Shown: positions 16,808 through 27,237, numbered from the stretch's first letter. The stretch is DNA of 35,840 nucleotides from Spirochaetaceae bacterium (GCA_007693945.1 RECP01000040.1:1-35840), one strand, 5' to 3'. Notes: a model not told the origin generated them from the letters alone. Numbers and translations are program-made.

Positions 16808-17440
16808 TCAGGCACCCTGTGCAAAGCCGTCGACGTACGGCAGACGAGCGGCGGTGAGGTGGATCTGCTCGAGGTTGTCCAGCAGGACGGATGTAGAATC
16901 CCAGGTACCGGCAATCAGCGAGTTGCGGTAGGCAGGAGGGAGCGAAAACGGGTAACTCTTGCAGCCCACCGTGAGCGTGTTGCTCTTGAGATCCAGCGTA
17001 ATCTCGGTTTGCGGATCCTGTTCCACGCCGCCTATGACTTCCTGCATGTCGTCCGCGGACAGCGTGACAGCCGGTACCCCCATTGCCGTGCAGTTGCCGG
17101 CAAAGATCTCGGCAAACGATTCCCCCACGACGGCTTTGATGCCGGCCTTCTGCAATGCCTGTGGAGCGTGTTCGCGCGATGAGCCGCAGCCGAAATTGCG
17201 GTTCACCAGCAGAATGCCGGCGCCGGTGTACTTTGGATCGTTGAACGGGTGGGGTTTCTGCGTGCCGTCTTCGTTGAAGCGTACATCGTAGAATGCGTAC
17301 TGCCCGAGACCTTCAAAGGTCACAACTTTCATGTAACGCGCCGGGATTATCTGATCAGTATCGATATCGTTTCCACGGACGGGGATACCGCGGCCGGATA
17401 GAGTGCTTACCGCGGGCCCGGTGCTTTCTGTCTGTATCAT
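16808..17440 (-). CDS. leuD: 3-isopropylmalate dehydratase small subunit
   Basis: A 210-residue swivel-domain subunit. It isomerises 2- to 3-isopropylmalate in leucine synthesis together with LeuC. It shows [15 protein letters not shown] near residue 22 and [18 protein letters not shown], the active-site loop with serine and arginine. ATG 17440 is preceded by AAGGAG on the minus strand. An upstream in-frame extension to 17530 lacks support. It starts 40 bases after the leuC stop. Length is slightly above the roughly 165-200 residues of most LeuD. Confidence 0.95.
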   Translation of the reverse strand: MIQTESTGPAVSTLSGRGIPVRGNDIDTDQIIPARYMKVVTFEGLGQYAFYDVRFNEDGTQKPHPFNDPKYTGAGILLVNRNFGCGSSREHAPQALQKAGIKAVVGESFAEIFAGNCTAMGVPAVTLSADDMQEVIGGVEQDPQTEITLDLKSNTLTVGCKSYPFSLPPAYRNSLIAGTWDSTSVLLDNLEQIHLTAARLPYVDGFAQGA

Positions 17441-17480
17441 TTCTTGCGCTCCTTGGGCAATCTGCAATCGCGTGTACGGG

Positions 17481-18899
<1,419 letters not shown>

Positions 18900-18909
18900 C
18901 CGGGCACTC

Positions 18910-19458
18910 CTACGACGTGATTTCCTGACCGCGGGCCATCAGCACCTTGCCGGTCCGAATCATTTCTTCCACGCCGTATTTTTCAAATACTCGGTGGGCA
19001 CTGTCAAGCCGCTCGGTATCACCGGTCATCTGCAGGATGGTTGCGTGTTCGCTGACTTCAACGATTTCGCAGTTCATGGCGTGCGCCAGCTGCAGCACGT
19101 CCGATCGGACGTCCTGCTCGCAGTGCAGCTTGAACAGCGCCAGTTCCCGCTGGATTATGTCCTGACCGGTACGATCCGATGCGTGCAGCACGTCTACCAG
19201 CTTATTGAGCTGCTTCAGAATCTGATCCAGCACCTTTTCATCCCCGGAAGCCACGATGTTCATCACCGAGAAGCTGGGATCTTTTGACGGTGAGACCACC
19301 AGGCTGTCAATGTTGTACGCGCGCCGGGCGAACACCAGCGCGATCCTGATCAGCACACCGGGCTTGTTGTTGACCAGCAGACTCAACGTGTGTTTGCGGT
19401 ACGGCCTGGTCCCGGTCCCGTTTGTTGAGGTTCCGTTGCTTGATAGTGTTGTTGCCAT
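18910..19458 (-). CDS. ilvN: Acetolactate synthase small (regulatory) subunit
   Basis: A 182-residue protein with an N-terminal ACT domain ([25 protein letters not shown] region, about residues 22-97) that binds valine for feedback control. The C-terminal domain (about 100-178) activates the catalytic subunit. Length matches the IlvH/IlvN subunits of isozyme type. ATG 19458 is 3 bases beyond the ilvB stop, and its ribosome-binding site (GGGAG) lies inside the ilvB end, so expression is coupled to the large subunit. Confidence 0.95.
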   Translation of the reverse strand: MATTLSSNGTSTNGTGTRPYRKHTLSLLVNNKPGVLIRIALVFARRAYNIDSLVVSPSKDPSFSVMNIVASGDEKVLDQILKQLNKLVDVLHASDRTGQDIIQRELALFKLHCEQDVRSDVLQLAHAMNCEIVEVSEHATILQMTGDTERLDSAHRVFEKYGVEEMIRTGKVLMARGQEITS

Positions 19459-19461
19459 GGC

Positions 19462-21192
19462 TTACGTACTCCCTACCGGCTTTTCCAGTTTGGGCGCGGT
19501 CTGGCCCAGTTTGAGTTTGGGTGCCTCGATGATCATCTGGTCATACGTTGCACCCGATGGAATCATCGGGTAGACGTTGTCTTCTTTTTCAACTTCAACG
19601 TCGATCAGACACGGACCGTCATTGTACTCAACCGCGGTACGGATGATTCGTTTGACGTCCGCGCTGCGTTTGATGCGCAGTCCCTTGGCGCCGTAACTCT
19701 CGGCGAGCTTCACGAAATTGGGATTGCCGATCATATCGACACCCGACAGGCGGTTGTCGTAGAACAGCGACTGCCACTGCCGCACCATCCCGAGATAACG
19801 GTTATTGATCACCAGTATCTTGATCGGCAGTTTGTGGATCACCGCCGTGGCGAGCTCAGCCTGCGTCATCTGGAAACCACCGTCGCCCACGACGGTCACG
19901 ACCGTGGCGTCCGGGTGGGCAAACTGGGCCCCGATAGCGGCCGGAAATCCAAACCCCATTGTGCCCGCGCCACCCGAGGTTATCCAGCGAAAACGGTGGT
20001 CGGTGCGCATGTACTGAGCCGCCCACATCTGGTGCTGGCCCACATCGGTAGTGATGAACGCCTTTCCGCCGGTCTGCTGGTGAATCTCCTCCATGACGTG
20101 CTCGGCGCGCAGCCTGCCGCCTTTCTTGTACTTCAGCGGATACTGCCGGCGCCATTTCTCGACCTGCTTGAGCCATTCACGGGTGTCACCGCGACTGGTT
20201 ACCGCGTTGAGCGCCTCTACCACGCGACGCGCATCACCGAGGATGGTGCAATCCATCTGTACTGTTTTGTTGAATTCCGAAGGATCGATGTCGATGTGTA
20301 TCTTGACCGCATCCTTGCAGAATACGTCGGTTTTGCCGGTGATGCGGTCGTCCCAGCGTGAACCAATCGACATGATCAGGTCACATGCGGCAACGGCTTT
20401 GTTGGCGTACGCCGTGCCGTGCATACCGAGCATCCCCAGACTCAAGGGGTGCGTCTCGGGGAAACAGCCCTTGCCCAGCAGCGTATTGGTTACCGGTATC
20501 TGCAGTTTTTCGGCAAGGTGGATCACGGCCTTTTCGGCGCCGGATATAACCGCGCCGTGCCCGACCAGCAGCAATGGTCGGCGTGCCCGTTCAAGCAGAC
20601 GCGCGGCGTACTCGACAGCTTGCGGGTCTCCGTCGCTCGGGACCGAGTAACCGGGCAGGTGGTAGTCTTCCTCAAACTCGGGCTCAATCAGCGCGCTGGA
20701 TACGTCTTTGGGTACGTCTACCAACACCGGACCGGGGCGCCCGGTCTGACAGATGTGAAACGCCTCTCGCAGAATGCGCGGTACGTCCTGGGGATCCTTG
20801 ATCAGGTACGAGTGCTTGACAACCGGAAAGGAGATGCCGGACACGTCGGCTTCCTGGAACGCGTCCAGACCGAGGTTCCAGGTCGTCTGCTGCCCGCAGA
20901 TCACCACCAGAGGGATCGAGTCCATCAGGGCGGTCAACAGACCGGTGATGGTATTGGTAGCGCCGGGACCCGACGTCACCAGCGCGACCCCCGGCTTGCC
21001 GGTGGCGCGCGCAAATCCATCGGCCATGTGAACCGCTCCCTGTTCGTGGCGCGTCAGGACCAACTGTACCGGCGAGTCGACCAACGCGTCAAAGATCGGT
21101 ATGGCCGCTCCTCCCGGCAGTCCGAAGATGTACTCGACACCCTGTTGCTGGACTATGTCCACTATTACTTCCGCAGCGGTCTTCTTTGTCAT
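19462..21192 (-). CDS. ilvB: Acetolactate synthase large (catalytic) subunit
   Basis: A 576-residue ThDP/FAD enzyme joining two pyruvates, or pyruvate and 2-ketobutyrate, in the first common step of branched-chain amino acid synthesis. The catalytic glutamate is E50 in TRHEQGAVHMADGFAR. ALMDSIPLVVICGQ, DAFQEADVSGIS and the ThDP motif GDGGFQMTQAELATA...NNRYLGMVRQWQ are typical of true acetolactate synthases (unlike the relative at 1250-2962). It is the first gene of the operon. GGAGG stands shortly before ATG 21192 and a promoter lies about 35 bases upstream. ilvC, leuA and leuB are absent from the operon and must lie elsewhere. Confidence 0.97.
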   Translation of the reverse strand: MTKKTAAEVIVDIVQQQGVEYIFGLPGGAAIPIFDALVDSPVQLVLTRHEQGAVHMADGFARATGKPGVALVTSGPGATNTITGLLTALMDSIPLVVICGQQTTWNLGLDAFQEADVSGISFPVVKHSYLIKDPQDVPRILREAFHICQTGRPGPVLVDVPKDVSSALIEPEFEEDYHLPGYSVPSDGDPQAVEYAARLLERARRPLLLVGHGAVISGAEKAVIHLAEKLQIPVTNTLLGKGCFPETHPLSLGMLGMHGTAYANKAVAACDLIMSIGSRWDDRITGKTDVFCKDAVKIHIDIDPSEFNKTVQMDCTILGDARRVVEALNAVTSRGDTREWLKQVEKWRRQYPLKYKKGGRLRAEHVMEEIHQQTGGKAFITTDVGQHQMWAAQYMRTDHRFRWITSGGAGTMGFGFPAAIGAQFAHPDATVVTVVGDGGFQMTQAELATAVIHKLPIKILVINNRYLGMVRQWQSLFYDNRLSGVDMIGNPNFVKLAESYGAKGLRIKRSADVKRIIRTAVEYNDGPCLIDVEVEKEDNVYPMIPSGATYDQMIIEAPKLKLGQTAPKLEKPVGST

Positions 21193-21226
21193 AAGACGCT
21201 TCCTCCACTCTCAGCGTTAGGCGCAA

Positions 21227-21255
21227 ATGCTACGAGAATTTCTTGTAATGGTCAA
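21227..21255 (-). promoter_or_regulatory. Promoter of the ilvB-leu operon
   Basis: On the minus strand, TTGACC (21255-21250), 17 bases, TAGCAT (21232-21227), 5/6 and 4/6. The transcript would start near 21220, leaving a leader of only about 28 bases. There is no room for an attenuator, T-box or leader peptide. Confidence 0.6.
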
Positions 21256-21487
21256 GCGCCAAAGGCAGTTTTATTGAGTTTTTCAGGCAAATTTCTGGCG
21301 TAATATGGCGGATGTGTCCCTTTTTGGGCTTAAGGCTGCGCACTTAACGGATGTTTTTGGGGAGAAGCGGCCGTATTAGCCCTGCGTCATCGGAATTTCA
21401 GTATAGTTCACGTTCCCCGCAGGGCTCTTTGGGCGAAAAGTGCCTCGGAAAAAGCAATCTAAGGGGATTGTGAACACGTAGCTCTGC
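21256..21487. other. 230-base stretch with no gene; contains a 9-bp inverted repeat
   Basis: Between the FKBP terminator and the ilvB promoter no coding frame is credible on either strand. AGCCCTGCG (21378-21386) and CGCAGGGCT (21418-21426) are perfectly complementary across 31 bases. TATA-like hexamers within the loop (TATAGT on +, TATACT on -) lack -35 boxes at correct spacing. I see no match to a known RNA class. Confidence 0.5.
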
Positions 21488-21521
21488 AAAAAAACAAAGA
21501 GGAGCCGGCATTCCGGCTCCT
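21488..21521 (-). terminator. Intrinsic terminator of the FKBP gene
   Basis: Read on the minus strand, AGGAGCCGG, loop AATG, CCGGCTCCT, then CTTTG and a run of seven T. The hairpin (21521-21500) lies 43 bases after the FKBP stop codon. Confidence 0.92.
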
Positions 21522-21563
21522 GACCACCAAAGGTACAGAGAAGACAAGCATTAAAACGGCGGA

Positions 21564-22175
21564 CTACTGCGGCATAACGGGCATCTGCGCTGAGAAGGGT
21601 TGCAGTTCTTCTTCAGTGGCGTCGCGGACACTCATGACTTCAACATCAAACGTCAGTGCTTCGCCGGCCAGCGGATGGTTGAAATCAATGACGACGACGT
21701 CCTCCCTGATTTCACGTACCGTTACCGGTATCGGACCCTGCGGCGTTTGCGCGACCAGCTGCATTCCTTCTACGAGCTGCAGTTCAGGGGGCATCTGATA
21801 CAGCGGAATCTCCTGCAACGCTTCTTCCATATAGGGGCCATAGGCATCATCAGAGGCCACGCGGACCGTCTTGCGGTCGCCAACCTGCATCCCCTCTAGC
21901 TGGTCTTCCAGTCCTGGTATCAGCATGCCGACGCCGTAGATGAACTCCAACGGCTCACGGCCCTCTGAACTGTCGAACACCGTACCGTCATCGAGGGTGC
22001 CCTCGTAATGCATCTGCACAACCTTATTGTCAGCAATCACTTCGCGGTTCTGTATCTCCTCTTCAACGGCCGGTACTTCATCAACGGCCTCTTCACCGCG
22101 CTCCCTGCCGCCACCGGCCGTGGCCGTGGTCGCCACCAGCAGGACAATCGCCAGTGTAACGAATAGACGTTTCAT
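21564..22175 (-). CDS. Exported SlyD-like FKBP-type peptidyl-prolyl isomerase
   Basis: A 203-residue protein. Residues 1-21 are a signal peptide (MKRLFVTLAIVLLVATTATA) followed by GGGRERGEE, then an acidic linker to about residue 45. The isomerase domain contains VVQMHYEGTLDDGTVFDSS, EFIYGVGMLIPGLEDQLEGM, AYGPY and the inserted flap typical of SlyD-type proteins, including DFNHPLAGEALTFDVEV near the end. It probably folds proteins in the periplasm. Most SlyD proteins are cytoplasmic, so the export signal is notable. AAGGGGA precedes ATG 22175. The gene has its own promoter and terminator and is divergent from the carotenoid operon. Confidence 0.9.
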   Translation of the reverse strand: MKRLFVTLAIVLLVATTATAGGGRERGEEAVDEVPAVEEEIQNREVIADNKVVQMHYEGTLDDGTVFDSSEGREPLEFIYGVGMLIPGLEDQLEGMQVGDRKTVRVASDDAYGPYMEEALQEIPLYQMPPELQLVEGMQLVAQTPQGPIPVTVREIREDVVVIDFNHPLAGEALTFDVEVMSVRDATEEELQPFSAQMPVMPQ

Positions 22176-22206
22176 ACAATCCCCTTTTGCATTGTCGTAT
22201 CCGCTA

Positions 22207-22235
22207 AGTATACGGCCCCGGTCGCGCAATGACAA
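22207..22235 (-). promoter_or_regulatory. Promoter of the FKBP gene
   Basis: On the minus strand, TTGTCA (22235-22230), 17 bases, TATACT (22212-22207), each 5/6 to consensus. The predicted start near 22200 leaves a leader of about 25 bases that includes the ribosome-binding site. Confidence 0.7.
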
Positions 22236-22301
22236 CCGCGAGCCGGTTCGAGTACGGCAGGGGGAGAGCGCGGGTTTGCGTACCTGCCCCGCCGTTTTCT
22301 G

Positions 22302-22330
22302 TTGAACTCAGCGGCAGGCGATAGTATGCT
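22302..22330 (+). promoter_or_regulatory. Promoter of the carotenoid operon
   Basis: TTGAAC (22302-22307), 17 bases, TATGCT (22325-22330), 4/6 each. The start would be near 22337, giving a leader of about 36 bases before ATG 22373. Confidence 0.5.
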
Positions 22331-22372
22331 ATAGGGCATTACACAGAGACTTGGACGGTGACGGAGACAGCT

Positions 22373-23845
22373 ATGCAAAAGCGTGTCGTGGTAGTGGGCG
22401 GTGGTTTTGGCGGTCTTACGGCAGCGGCCTATCTGGCAAAGTCCGGCTGGAGAGTTACGCTGCTCGAGAAGAATGATCAGGTCGGCGGACGTGCACGGGT
22501 CTGGAAGACGGACGGTTTCAGTTTTGACATGGGACCGTCGTGGTACCTGATGCCGGAAGTTTTCGAGCAGTTCTTTGCCGACTTCGGCGTTGACCGCCGC
22601 GATTATTACGATCTGTACCGACTCGATCCGTACTACCGTGTCTACTTCGAGCCGGGCCAATACGTCGATATCAGTGCTGACCGGGCGGCCGTGGAGGCGG
22701 TATTCGACCAGCTGGAACCCGGCGGGGCCGCCAGCCTTCGGCGCTACCTCGAACAGGCCGAGTACAAGTATAACGTGGCCATGGGGCAGTTTCTCTACAA
22801 GGAGTACCGCAACGTCTTTCAGTTCCTCAACTGGCGGCTGATGACCGAAGGACTGAAACTGAACGTCTTCTCCAAGCTTGACGGCTTCGTGGAGCGCTAC
22901 TTCAAGGACCGCCGCGCCAAACAGATTCTGGAGTACGCGATGGTCTTCCTGGGCAGCAGCCCCAGAAACGCGCCGGCACTGTATTCAATCATGTCACACG
23001 TCGATCTGAATCTGGGAGTCTACTTCCCGCACGGCGGAATGACCTCGTTGGTCGCCGGTCTGAGCAAGTTGCTGCAGGAGCTCGGGGTGGACGTGCAGAC
23101 CGATTGCCCGGTAGACCGTGTGCTGGTCAAGAACGGCCGGGCCGCAGGCGTTGAGAGTCGCGGTGAGCGTATCGACGCCGACGCCGTGCTGGTAAACGCT
23201 GACTACGCCTGGACGGAAACCAACCTGCTGGCTGCGGAACACCGCAGTTATTCGCAGCGGTACTGGAACAGCCGCGTGATGGCACCGACCATGTTCATCG
23301 TCTATCTCGGGCTGAACCGCAAGCTGCCACAGCTCGTGCACCACAATCTCTACTTCACTGATCCCTGGGATGACCACTTTGCCGCAATCTTCGACACCCC
23401 GCGATGGCCGGAGCAGTTCTCTTACTACATAAGCTGTGCGTCTTTTGATGACCCCAGCGTTGCTCCCTCGGGGCACGAGAATCTCTTCTTTCTGGTCCCG
23501 GTCGCCGCCGGCCTGGATGACAACGATGAGATTCGCAACACCTGGTACGATAAGGTGCTGACGCACTTCGAGCAGCTTATCGGTGAGCGTATCCGCGACA
23601 GCATCGTGACGCAGCGGATCTACTCGCACCGCGACTTCAGCGCCGATTACAATGCCTTCAAGGGAACAGCGCTCGGTATCTCCCATACCCTGGGGCAGAC
23701 CGCGGTGTTTCGCCCGTCGCAGCGCAGTCGCAAGGTGGCTAACCTCTTCTACTCCGGTCAGTACACACATCCGGGCGTGGGAGTGCCGATGACGTTTATA
23801 GCATCCAAGATTATCGGCGAAGCGATCAGCGGGGAGCGCCGATGA
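22373..23845 (+). CDS. crtI: CrtI-family carotenoid desaturase (phytoene desaturase type)
   Basis: A 490-residue FAD-dependent oxidoreductase. The N-terminal dinucleotide motif is VVVVGGGFGGLTAAAYLA (glycines 9-14), followed by LLEKNDQVGGRARV and FDMGPSWYLMP. The C-terminal FAD segment is FYSGQYTHPGVGVPMTFIAS. These are hallmarks of CrtI-type desaturases, which introduce conjugated double bonds into phytoene at the membrane. I start at ATG 22373, which has GGAG at 22363-22366; GTG 22358 lies before this site. It is the only desaturase in the operon and no cyclase is present, so an acyclic product is plausible. The number of desaturation steps cannot be read. Confidence 0.88.
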   Translation: MQKRVVVVGGGFGGLTAAAYLAKSGWRVTLLEKNDQVGGRARVWKTDGFSFDMGPSWYLMPEVFEQFFADFGVDRRDYYDLYRLDPYYRVYFEPGQYVDISADRAAVEAVFDQLEPGGAASLRRYLEQAEYKYNVAMGQFLYKEYRNVFQFLNWRLMTEGLKLNVFSKLDGFVERYFKDRRAKQILEYAMVFLGSSPRNAPALYSIMSHVDLNLGVYFPHGGMTSLVAGLSKLLQELGVDVQTDCPVDRVLVKNGRAAGVESRGERIDADAVLVNADYAWTETNLLAAEHRSYSQRYWNSRVMAPTMFIVYLGLNRKLPQLVHHNLYFTDPWDDHFAAIFDTPRWPEQFSYYISCASFDDPSVAPSGHENLFFLVPVAAGLDDNDEIRNTWYDKVLTHFEQLIGERIRDSIVTQRIYSHRDFSADYNAFKGTALGISHTLGQTAVFRPSQRSRKVANLFYSGQYTHPGVGVPMTFIASKIIGEAISGERR

Positions 23846-24675
23846 AGGCGCAGTATCATCTGTTCCGCCGTGGCAGCCGAACCTATTTCAACTCCACACT
23901 GTTCTTTCCGCCGGCGGTACGCCGTGAGGTGTTTATACTGTACGGATTCGTTCGCAAGGCTGACAACTTTGTCGACAGCGTTCCGCAGCAGTCCGAAGCT
24001 TTCGGGGCCTACTGTGCGGCATACCGCGCTGCGCTGACCGGCAAACCTAGTGGCGATCCCGTAATAGATGATTTTGTACAGCTGATCGAGCAGCGCGGTT
24101 TCGAACTTGAGTGGGTCGAGGCGTTTCTGCACGCCATGGAGATGGACCTCAGCAAGCGGGTGTACCGCACTCTGGAAGAGTCACTGGAGTACATGTACGG
24201 TTCAGCCGAGGTCATAGGGCTCTGTATGGCGCAGATCATGCATCTCGGCGCGGAGACCCATCACTCGGCGCGCATGCTCGGCCGCGCGATGCAGTACATA
24301 AACTTCATTCGTGATATCGAAGAAGACAACGGTTTCGGCCGCACCTACCTGCCGCTGGATGAGACATCGTTGCCCTCGCTGCGGCTCAGCGACGTGTCCC
24401 GCGACCGTGCCGAGTTCTCACGCTTCATCGCCGCGCAGCTGGATCGCTACCAGCACTGGCAGCAACAGGCGGCCGCGGGATTCTCGCTGATGCCGTTTCG
24501 GTATCGCGTGCCGGTCAAGACCGCCGCCGACATGTATCACTGGACCGCATGCGTGATTCGGGATGACCCGATGGTCGTCTACCGCCGCAAAGTCAAGCCG
24601 GGTCGCGTGCGCATTGTATCTCAGGCGGTCCGTAACGCGTTTCTGGATCGCGAGGTTGTACCTACGTATGCATGA
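23842..24675 (+). CDS. crtB: Phytoene/squalene synthase family protein (phytoene synthase)
   Basis: A 277-residue head-to-head prenyl transferase that condenses two GGPP to phytoene. Aspartate motifs are RKADNFVD (first, with Asn in place of the second Asp) and YINFIRDIEEDN (second), plus EYMYGSAEVIGLCM. Its ATG overlaps the crtI stop as ATGA, and its end overlaps the next gene by 8 bases, so the three genes are translationally coupled. The GGPP-type synthase next door supports phytoene over squalene, but a C30 product is not excluded. Confidence 0.88.
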   Translation: MKAQYHLFRRGSRTYFNSTLFFPPAVRREVFILYGFVRKADNFVDSVPQQSEAFGAYCAAYRAALTGKPSGDPVIDDFVQLIEQRGFELEWVEAFLHAMEMDLSKRVYRTLEESLEYMYGSAEVIGLCMAQIMHLGAETHHSARMLGRAMQYINFIRDIEEDNGFGRTYLPLDETSLPSLRLSDVSRDRAEFSRFIAAQLDRYQHWQQQAAAGFSLMPFRYRVPVKTAADMYHWTACVIRDDPMVVYRRKVKPGRVRIVSQAVRNAFLDREVVPTYA

Positions 24676-25732
24676 CTATCTGGATGCTCACAAACAGGTG
24701 ACGCTTGACTACCTGCGCGACTATCTCGGGCGCCGGAAGGCACTGCTGCAGACTGCGGGGGCGTGGGGCGGTGACGTCGTTGAACGGTTGCTGGACTTCA
24801 CCGCCGGTGGCAAGATGATCCGCGGGGCGCTGGTGTATCTCGGGTATGCGCTTGCGGGAGGTACGCTGAGTGGTGCGGTTGCGCCAATTGCGGCCGCGAT
24901 GGAGCTCACCCAGTCTTTCCTGCTGATTCACGACGATATCATGGATCACGATCAGCAGCGGCGGGGCATGCCATCGATCCACGCCCAGTACGCCGAGCTG
25001 GCGTGGAAACGAGGCTACCGCGGCGATGCGCAGCACTTTGGCGAGGCAATGGGGATATGTAGCGGGGATATCGCCTTCTTTCTGGCGTGTGATCTGATCG
25101 GCGAATGCGATCTGGACGCGGCCGTCTATCGCGCACTGATGAAGCGCTTTACCGATGAGGTTACGCTGGTCGGCGTGGCGCAGATGCACGACGTTACAAA
25201 CGGGGTCCGTCTCGACGATGTGCCGGAGACAGAGATAATCCAGCTCTATCGCTACAAGACCGGCCGTTACACCTTCTCGCTGCCGCTGATACTGGGCGCT
25301 ACGGCCGCCGGCGCCGACTCCGACCTGAACCGGACGCTGGGCGCGGTGGGAGAGGAGATCGGGATCATCTTCCAGATCAAGGACGACGAAATCGGCATCT
25401 TCAGCTCGGATACTCAGATCGGTAAACCGGTGGGTTCGGACGTCAGCGAAGACAAAAAGACACTGCTGCGCGCCCGGCTGTTTGCCGCAGCGCCCCCGAC
25501 TGAACGAGCCACGTTGGAAAAGCTCTTTGGCGCCCCGTCGGTAACGCGGCACGACGTCGATTACGTCGGCGCCCTGGTGGATTCGCTCGGCGTACGCGCT
25601 GGCCTGCAAGACGAGCTTGACTCGCGCGCGGTAGCGCTCCACGGCAGAATTGCGAAGCTTTTTCCCGCTGGAGGAGAACCGGTTGAGGTGCTGCGTCAGC
25701 TGGTGGAGTACAATCTCAAGCGCGATCGATGA
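24668..25732 (+). CDS. crtE: Polyprenyl diphosphate synthase (geranylgeranyl diphosphate synthase type)
   Basis: A 354-residue all-helical prenyl transferase that builds the C20 precursor from IPP and allylic diphosphates. It has GGKMIRGALVYLGY, the first Asp-rich motif LIHDDIMDHDQQRRG, YKTGRYTFSLPL, and the second motif FQIKDDEIGIFSSD. In the second motif the last Asp of DDxxD is Gly, as in some related synthases. ATG 24668 overlaps the crtB stop. The 3' end overlaps the convergent pdxT gene by 17 bases. Chain length is inferred from context. Confidence 0.88.
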   Translation: MHDYLDAHKQVTLDYLRDYLGRRKALLQTAGAWGGDVVERLLDFTAGGKMIRGALVYLGYALAGGTLSGAVAPIAAAMELTQSFLLIHDDIMDHDQQRRGMPSIHAQYAELAWKRGYRGDAQHFGEAMGICSGDIAFFLACDLIGECDLDAAVYRALMKRFTDEVTLVGVAQMHDVTNGVRLDDVPETEIIQLYRYKTGRYTFSLPLILGATAAGADSDLNRTLGAVGEEIGIIFQIKDDEIGIFSSDTQIGKPVGSDVSEDKKTLLRARLFAAAPPTERATLEKLFGAPSVTRHDVDYVGALVDSLGVRAGLQDELDSRAVALHGRIAKLFPAGGEPVEVLRQLVEYNLKRDR

Positions 25733-26285
25733 GTGCCAGGAAGTGCGCGTGAATGGCGCTACTGTCGGTGAGTTCGGGGTGAAAGGTTGCCGCCAGCAGA
25801 TGGTCCTGCTGCACCAGTACCGGATCGGATTCAAACGCGGCCAGAACGCGCACCTCGTTTCCAATGCGGATGATTCTGGGAGCGCGAATGAATACCGCGG
25901 TCAGCGGTGACGCAGCTCCCAGATTGAGCTCCGCCTCGAAGCTTTCGATCTGGCGGCCGTAGGCGTTGCGTTGGACGGTCATATCCATCAGGGCGAGGCG
26001 CGGCTGATCGCTGCCGACAATTTCGGCAGCCATCAGAATTGCCCCGGCGCAGGTGCCGAACAGCGGCATGCCGCACCGTACCCGCTGGCGCACCGCATCA
26101 GCCAGGCCGAAGCGCTCCATCAGCATGCCGATCGTCGTGCTCTCGCCGCCGGGTATAATCAGTGCGGCAAGCTCCTGGATCTCGATTGCCGTGCGAACCG
26201 CTCGAGCCTCCCTGCCAAGGCGCCGGAGGAGCTCGATGTGTTTTGCGAAATCGCCCTGCAGCGCCAGGACGCCGATTGTGCCCAA
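25716..26285 (-). CDS. pdxT: Pyridoxal 5'-phosphate synthase glutaminase subunit
   Basis: A 189-residue class I glutaminase that feeds ammonia to PdxS in DXP-independent vitamin B6 synthesis. The catalytic triad is visible: C79 in LFGTCAG, H169 and E171 in TFHPELT. IGVLALQGDFAKH and PGGESTTIGML match the family. It starts 11 bases after the pdxS stop and is clearly co-transcribed. Its last 17 bases overlap the end of the prenyl synthase gene on the other strand. Confidence 0.97.
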   Translation of the reverse strand: MGTIGVLALQGDFAKHIELLRRLGREARAVRTAIEIQELAALIIPGGESTTIGMLMERFGLADAVRQRVRCGMPLFGTCAGAILMAAEIVGSDQPRLALMDMTVQRNAYGRQIESFEAELNLGAASPLTAVFIRAPRIIRIGNEVRVLAAFESDPVLVQQDHLLAATFHPELTDSSAIHAHFLALIDRA

Positions 26286-26296
26286 CGTGGTCGGCG

Positions 26297-27202
26297 TTAC
26301 CAGCCGCGGACCGCGATCCGTTCTTCGGCGTGCATGGCTGCCACGCTGATGCCCGTCATCGGCGGACCGAGGTCGTACGACAGTTTGGCGAGCATATCCG
26401 GATCATTGTAGTGCGCCACCGAGTCGACAATCGCCCGTGCGCGGCGGGCCGGGTCATCGGACTTGAAGATCCCCGAGCCGACAAAAACCGCTTCGGCGCC
26501 CAGCTGCATCATCAGCGCCGCGTCGGCCGGCGTGGCCACGCCGCCGGCCGAGAAGTTGGGTACCGGCAGTTTACCGGTGTGTGCAACCTCAACAACCAGG
26601 TCATACGGCGCGCCGAGATCTTTGGCTTCGGTCATCAATTCCTCACGCGGCAGCAGCTGCAGACGACGAATTGCGTCGTAGACCGTTCTCAGGTGGCGTA
26701 CTGCCTCCACCACGTCACCGGTTCCCGCTTCACCCTTGGTGCGGATCATGGCCGCTCCTTCACCAATGCGGCGCAGCGCTTCACCGAGGTCGCGGCAGCC
26801 GCAGACAAACGGCACGCGGAAACTCTGCTTGTCAACGTGAAAGCGATCATCGGCCGGAGTAAGAACCTCGCTCTCATCGATAAAGTCGACACCGAGCGCC
26901 TGCAGAATCTGCGCTTCAACGAAGTGCCCGATGCGGCACTTGGCCATCACCGGAATGCTTACCGACTTCTGGATCTCGTCTATCATCTTGGGGTCGGACA
27001 TGCGCGCCACGCCGCCGGCGGCGCGAATATCCGCCGGGACGCGCTCAAGCGCCATTACGGCCTGCGCGCCGGCATCAGCTGCGATCTTTGCCTGCTCGGC
27101 GTTGGTAACGTCCATGATGACGCCGCCCTTGAGCATCTCGGCCAGACCAACCTTGGTACGCCATGTGGATTTCTGGCGTTCGGACCACAGTGTTTCACTC
27201 AT
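26297..27202 (-). CDS. pdxS: Pyridoxal 5'-phosphate synthase synthase subunit
   Basis: A 301-residue TIM barrel that makes PLP from ribose 5-phosphate, glyceraldehyde 3-phosphate and ammonia. [35 protein letters not shown] (K88, the ribose phosphate Schiff base), [12 protein letters not shown] and [16 protein letters not shown] identify it. ATG 27202 has no ribosome-binding site; instead a -10 box ends 6 bases before it, so the mRNA may be leaderless. Homologues usually form a dodecamer with PdxT. Confidence 0.97.
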   Translation of the reverse strand: MSETLWSERQKSTWRTKVGLAEMLKGGVIMDVTNAEQAKIAADAGAQAVMALERVPADIRAAGGVARMSDPKMIDEIQKSVSIPVMAKCRIGHFVEAQILQALGVDFIDESEVLTPADDRFHVDKQSFRVPFVCGCRDLGEALRRIGEGAAMIRTKGEAGTGDVVEAVRHLRTVYDAIRRLQLLPREELMTEAKDLGAPYDLVVEVAHTGKLPVPNFSAGGVATPADAALMMQLGAEAVFVGSGIFKSDDPARRARAIVDSVAHYNDPDMLAKLSYDLGPPMTGISVAAMHAEERIAVRGW

Positions 27203-27208
27203 GAAGAT

Positions 27209-27237
27209 AAGGTAGCGAAGCCCGCACCCCGCGTCAA
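27209..27237 (-). promoter_or_regulatory. Promoter of pdxST, predicted leaderless
   Basis: Minus strand: TTGACG (27237-27232), 17 bases, TACCTT (27214-27209), 5/6 and 3/6 with the most conserved T, A and T kept. Six bases (27208-27203) separate the -10 from ATG 27202, so the start point coincides with the initiation codon. Confidence 0.5.

Noticed and set aside
21193-21250. T-box, leader peptide or attenuator for the ilv-leu operon
   Set aside because: The predicted untranslated leader is about 28 bases and contains no hairpin-T run or Leu/Val/Ile-rich peptide.
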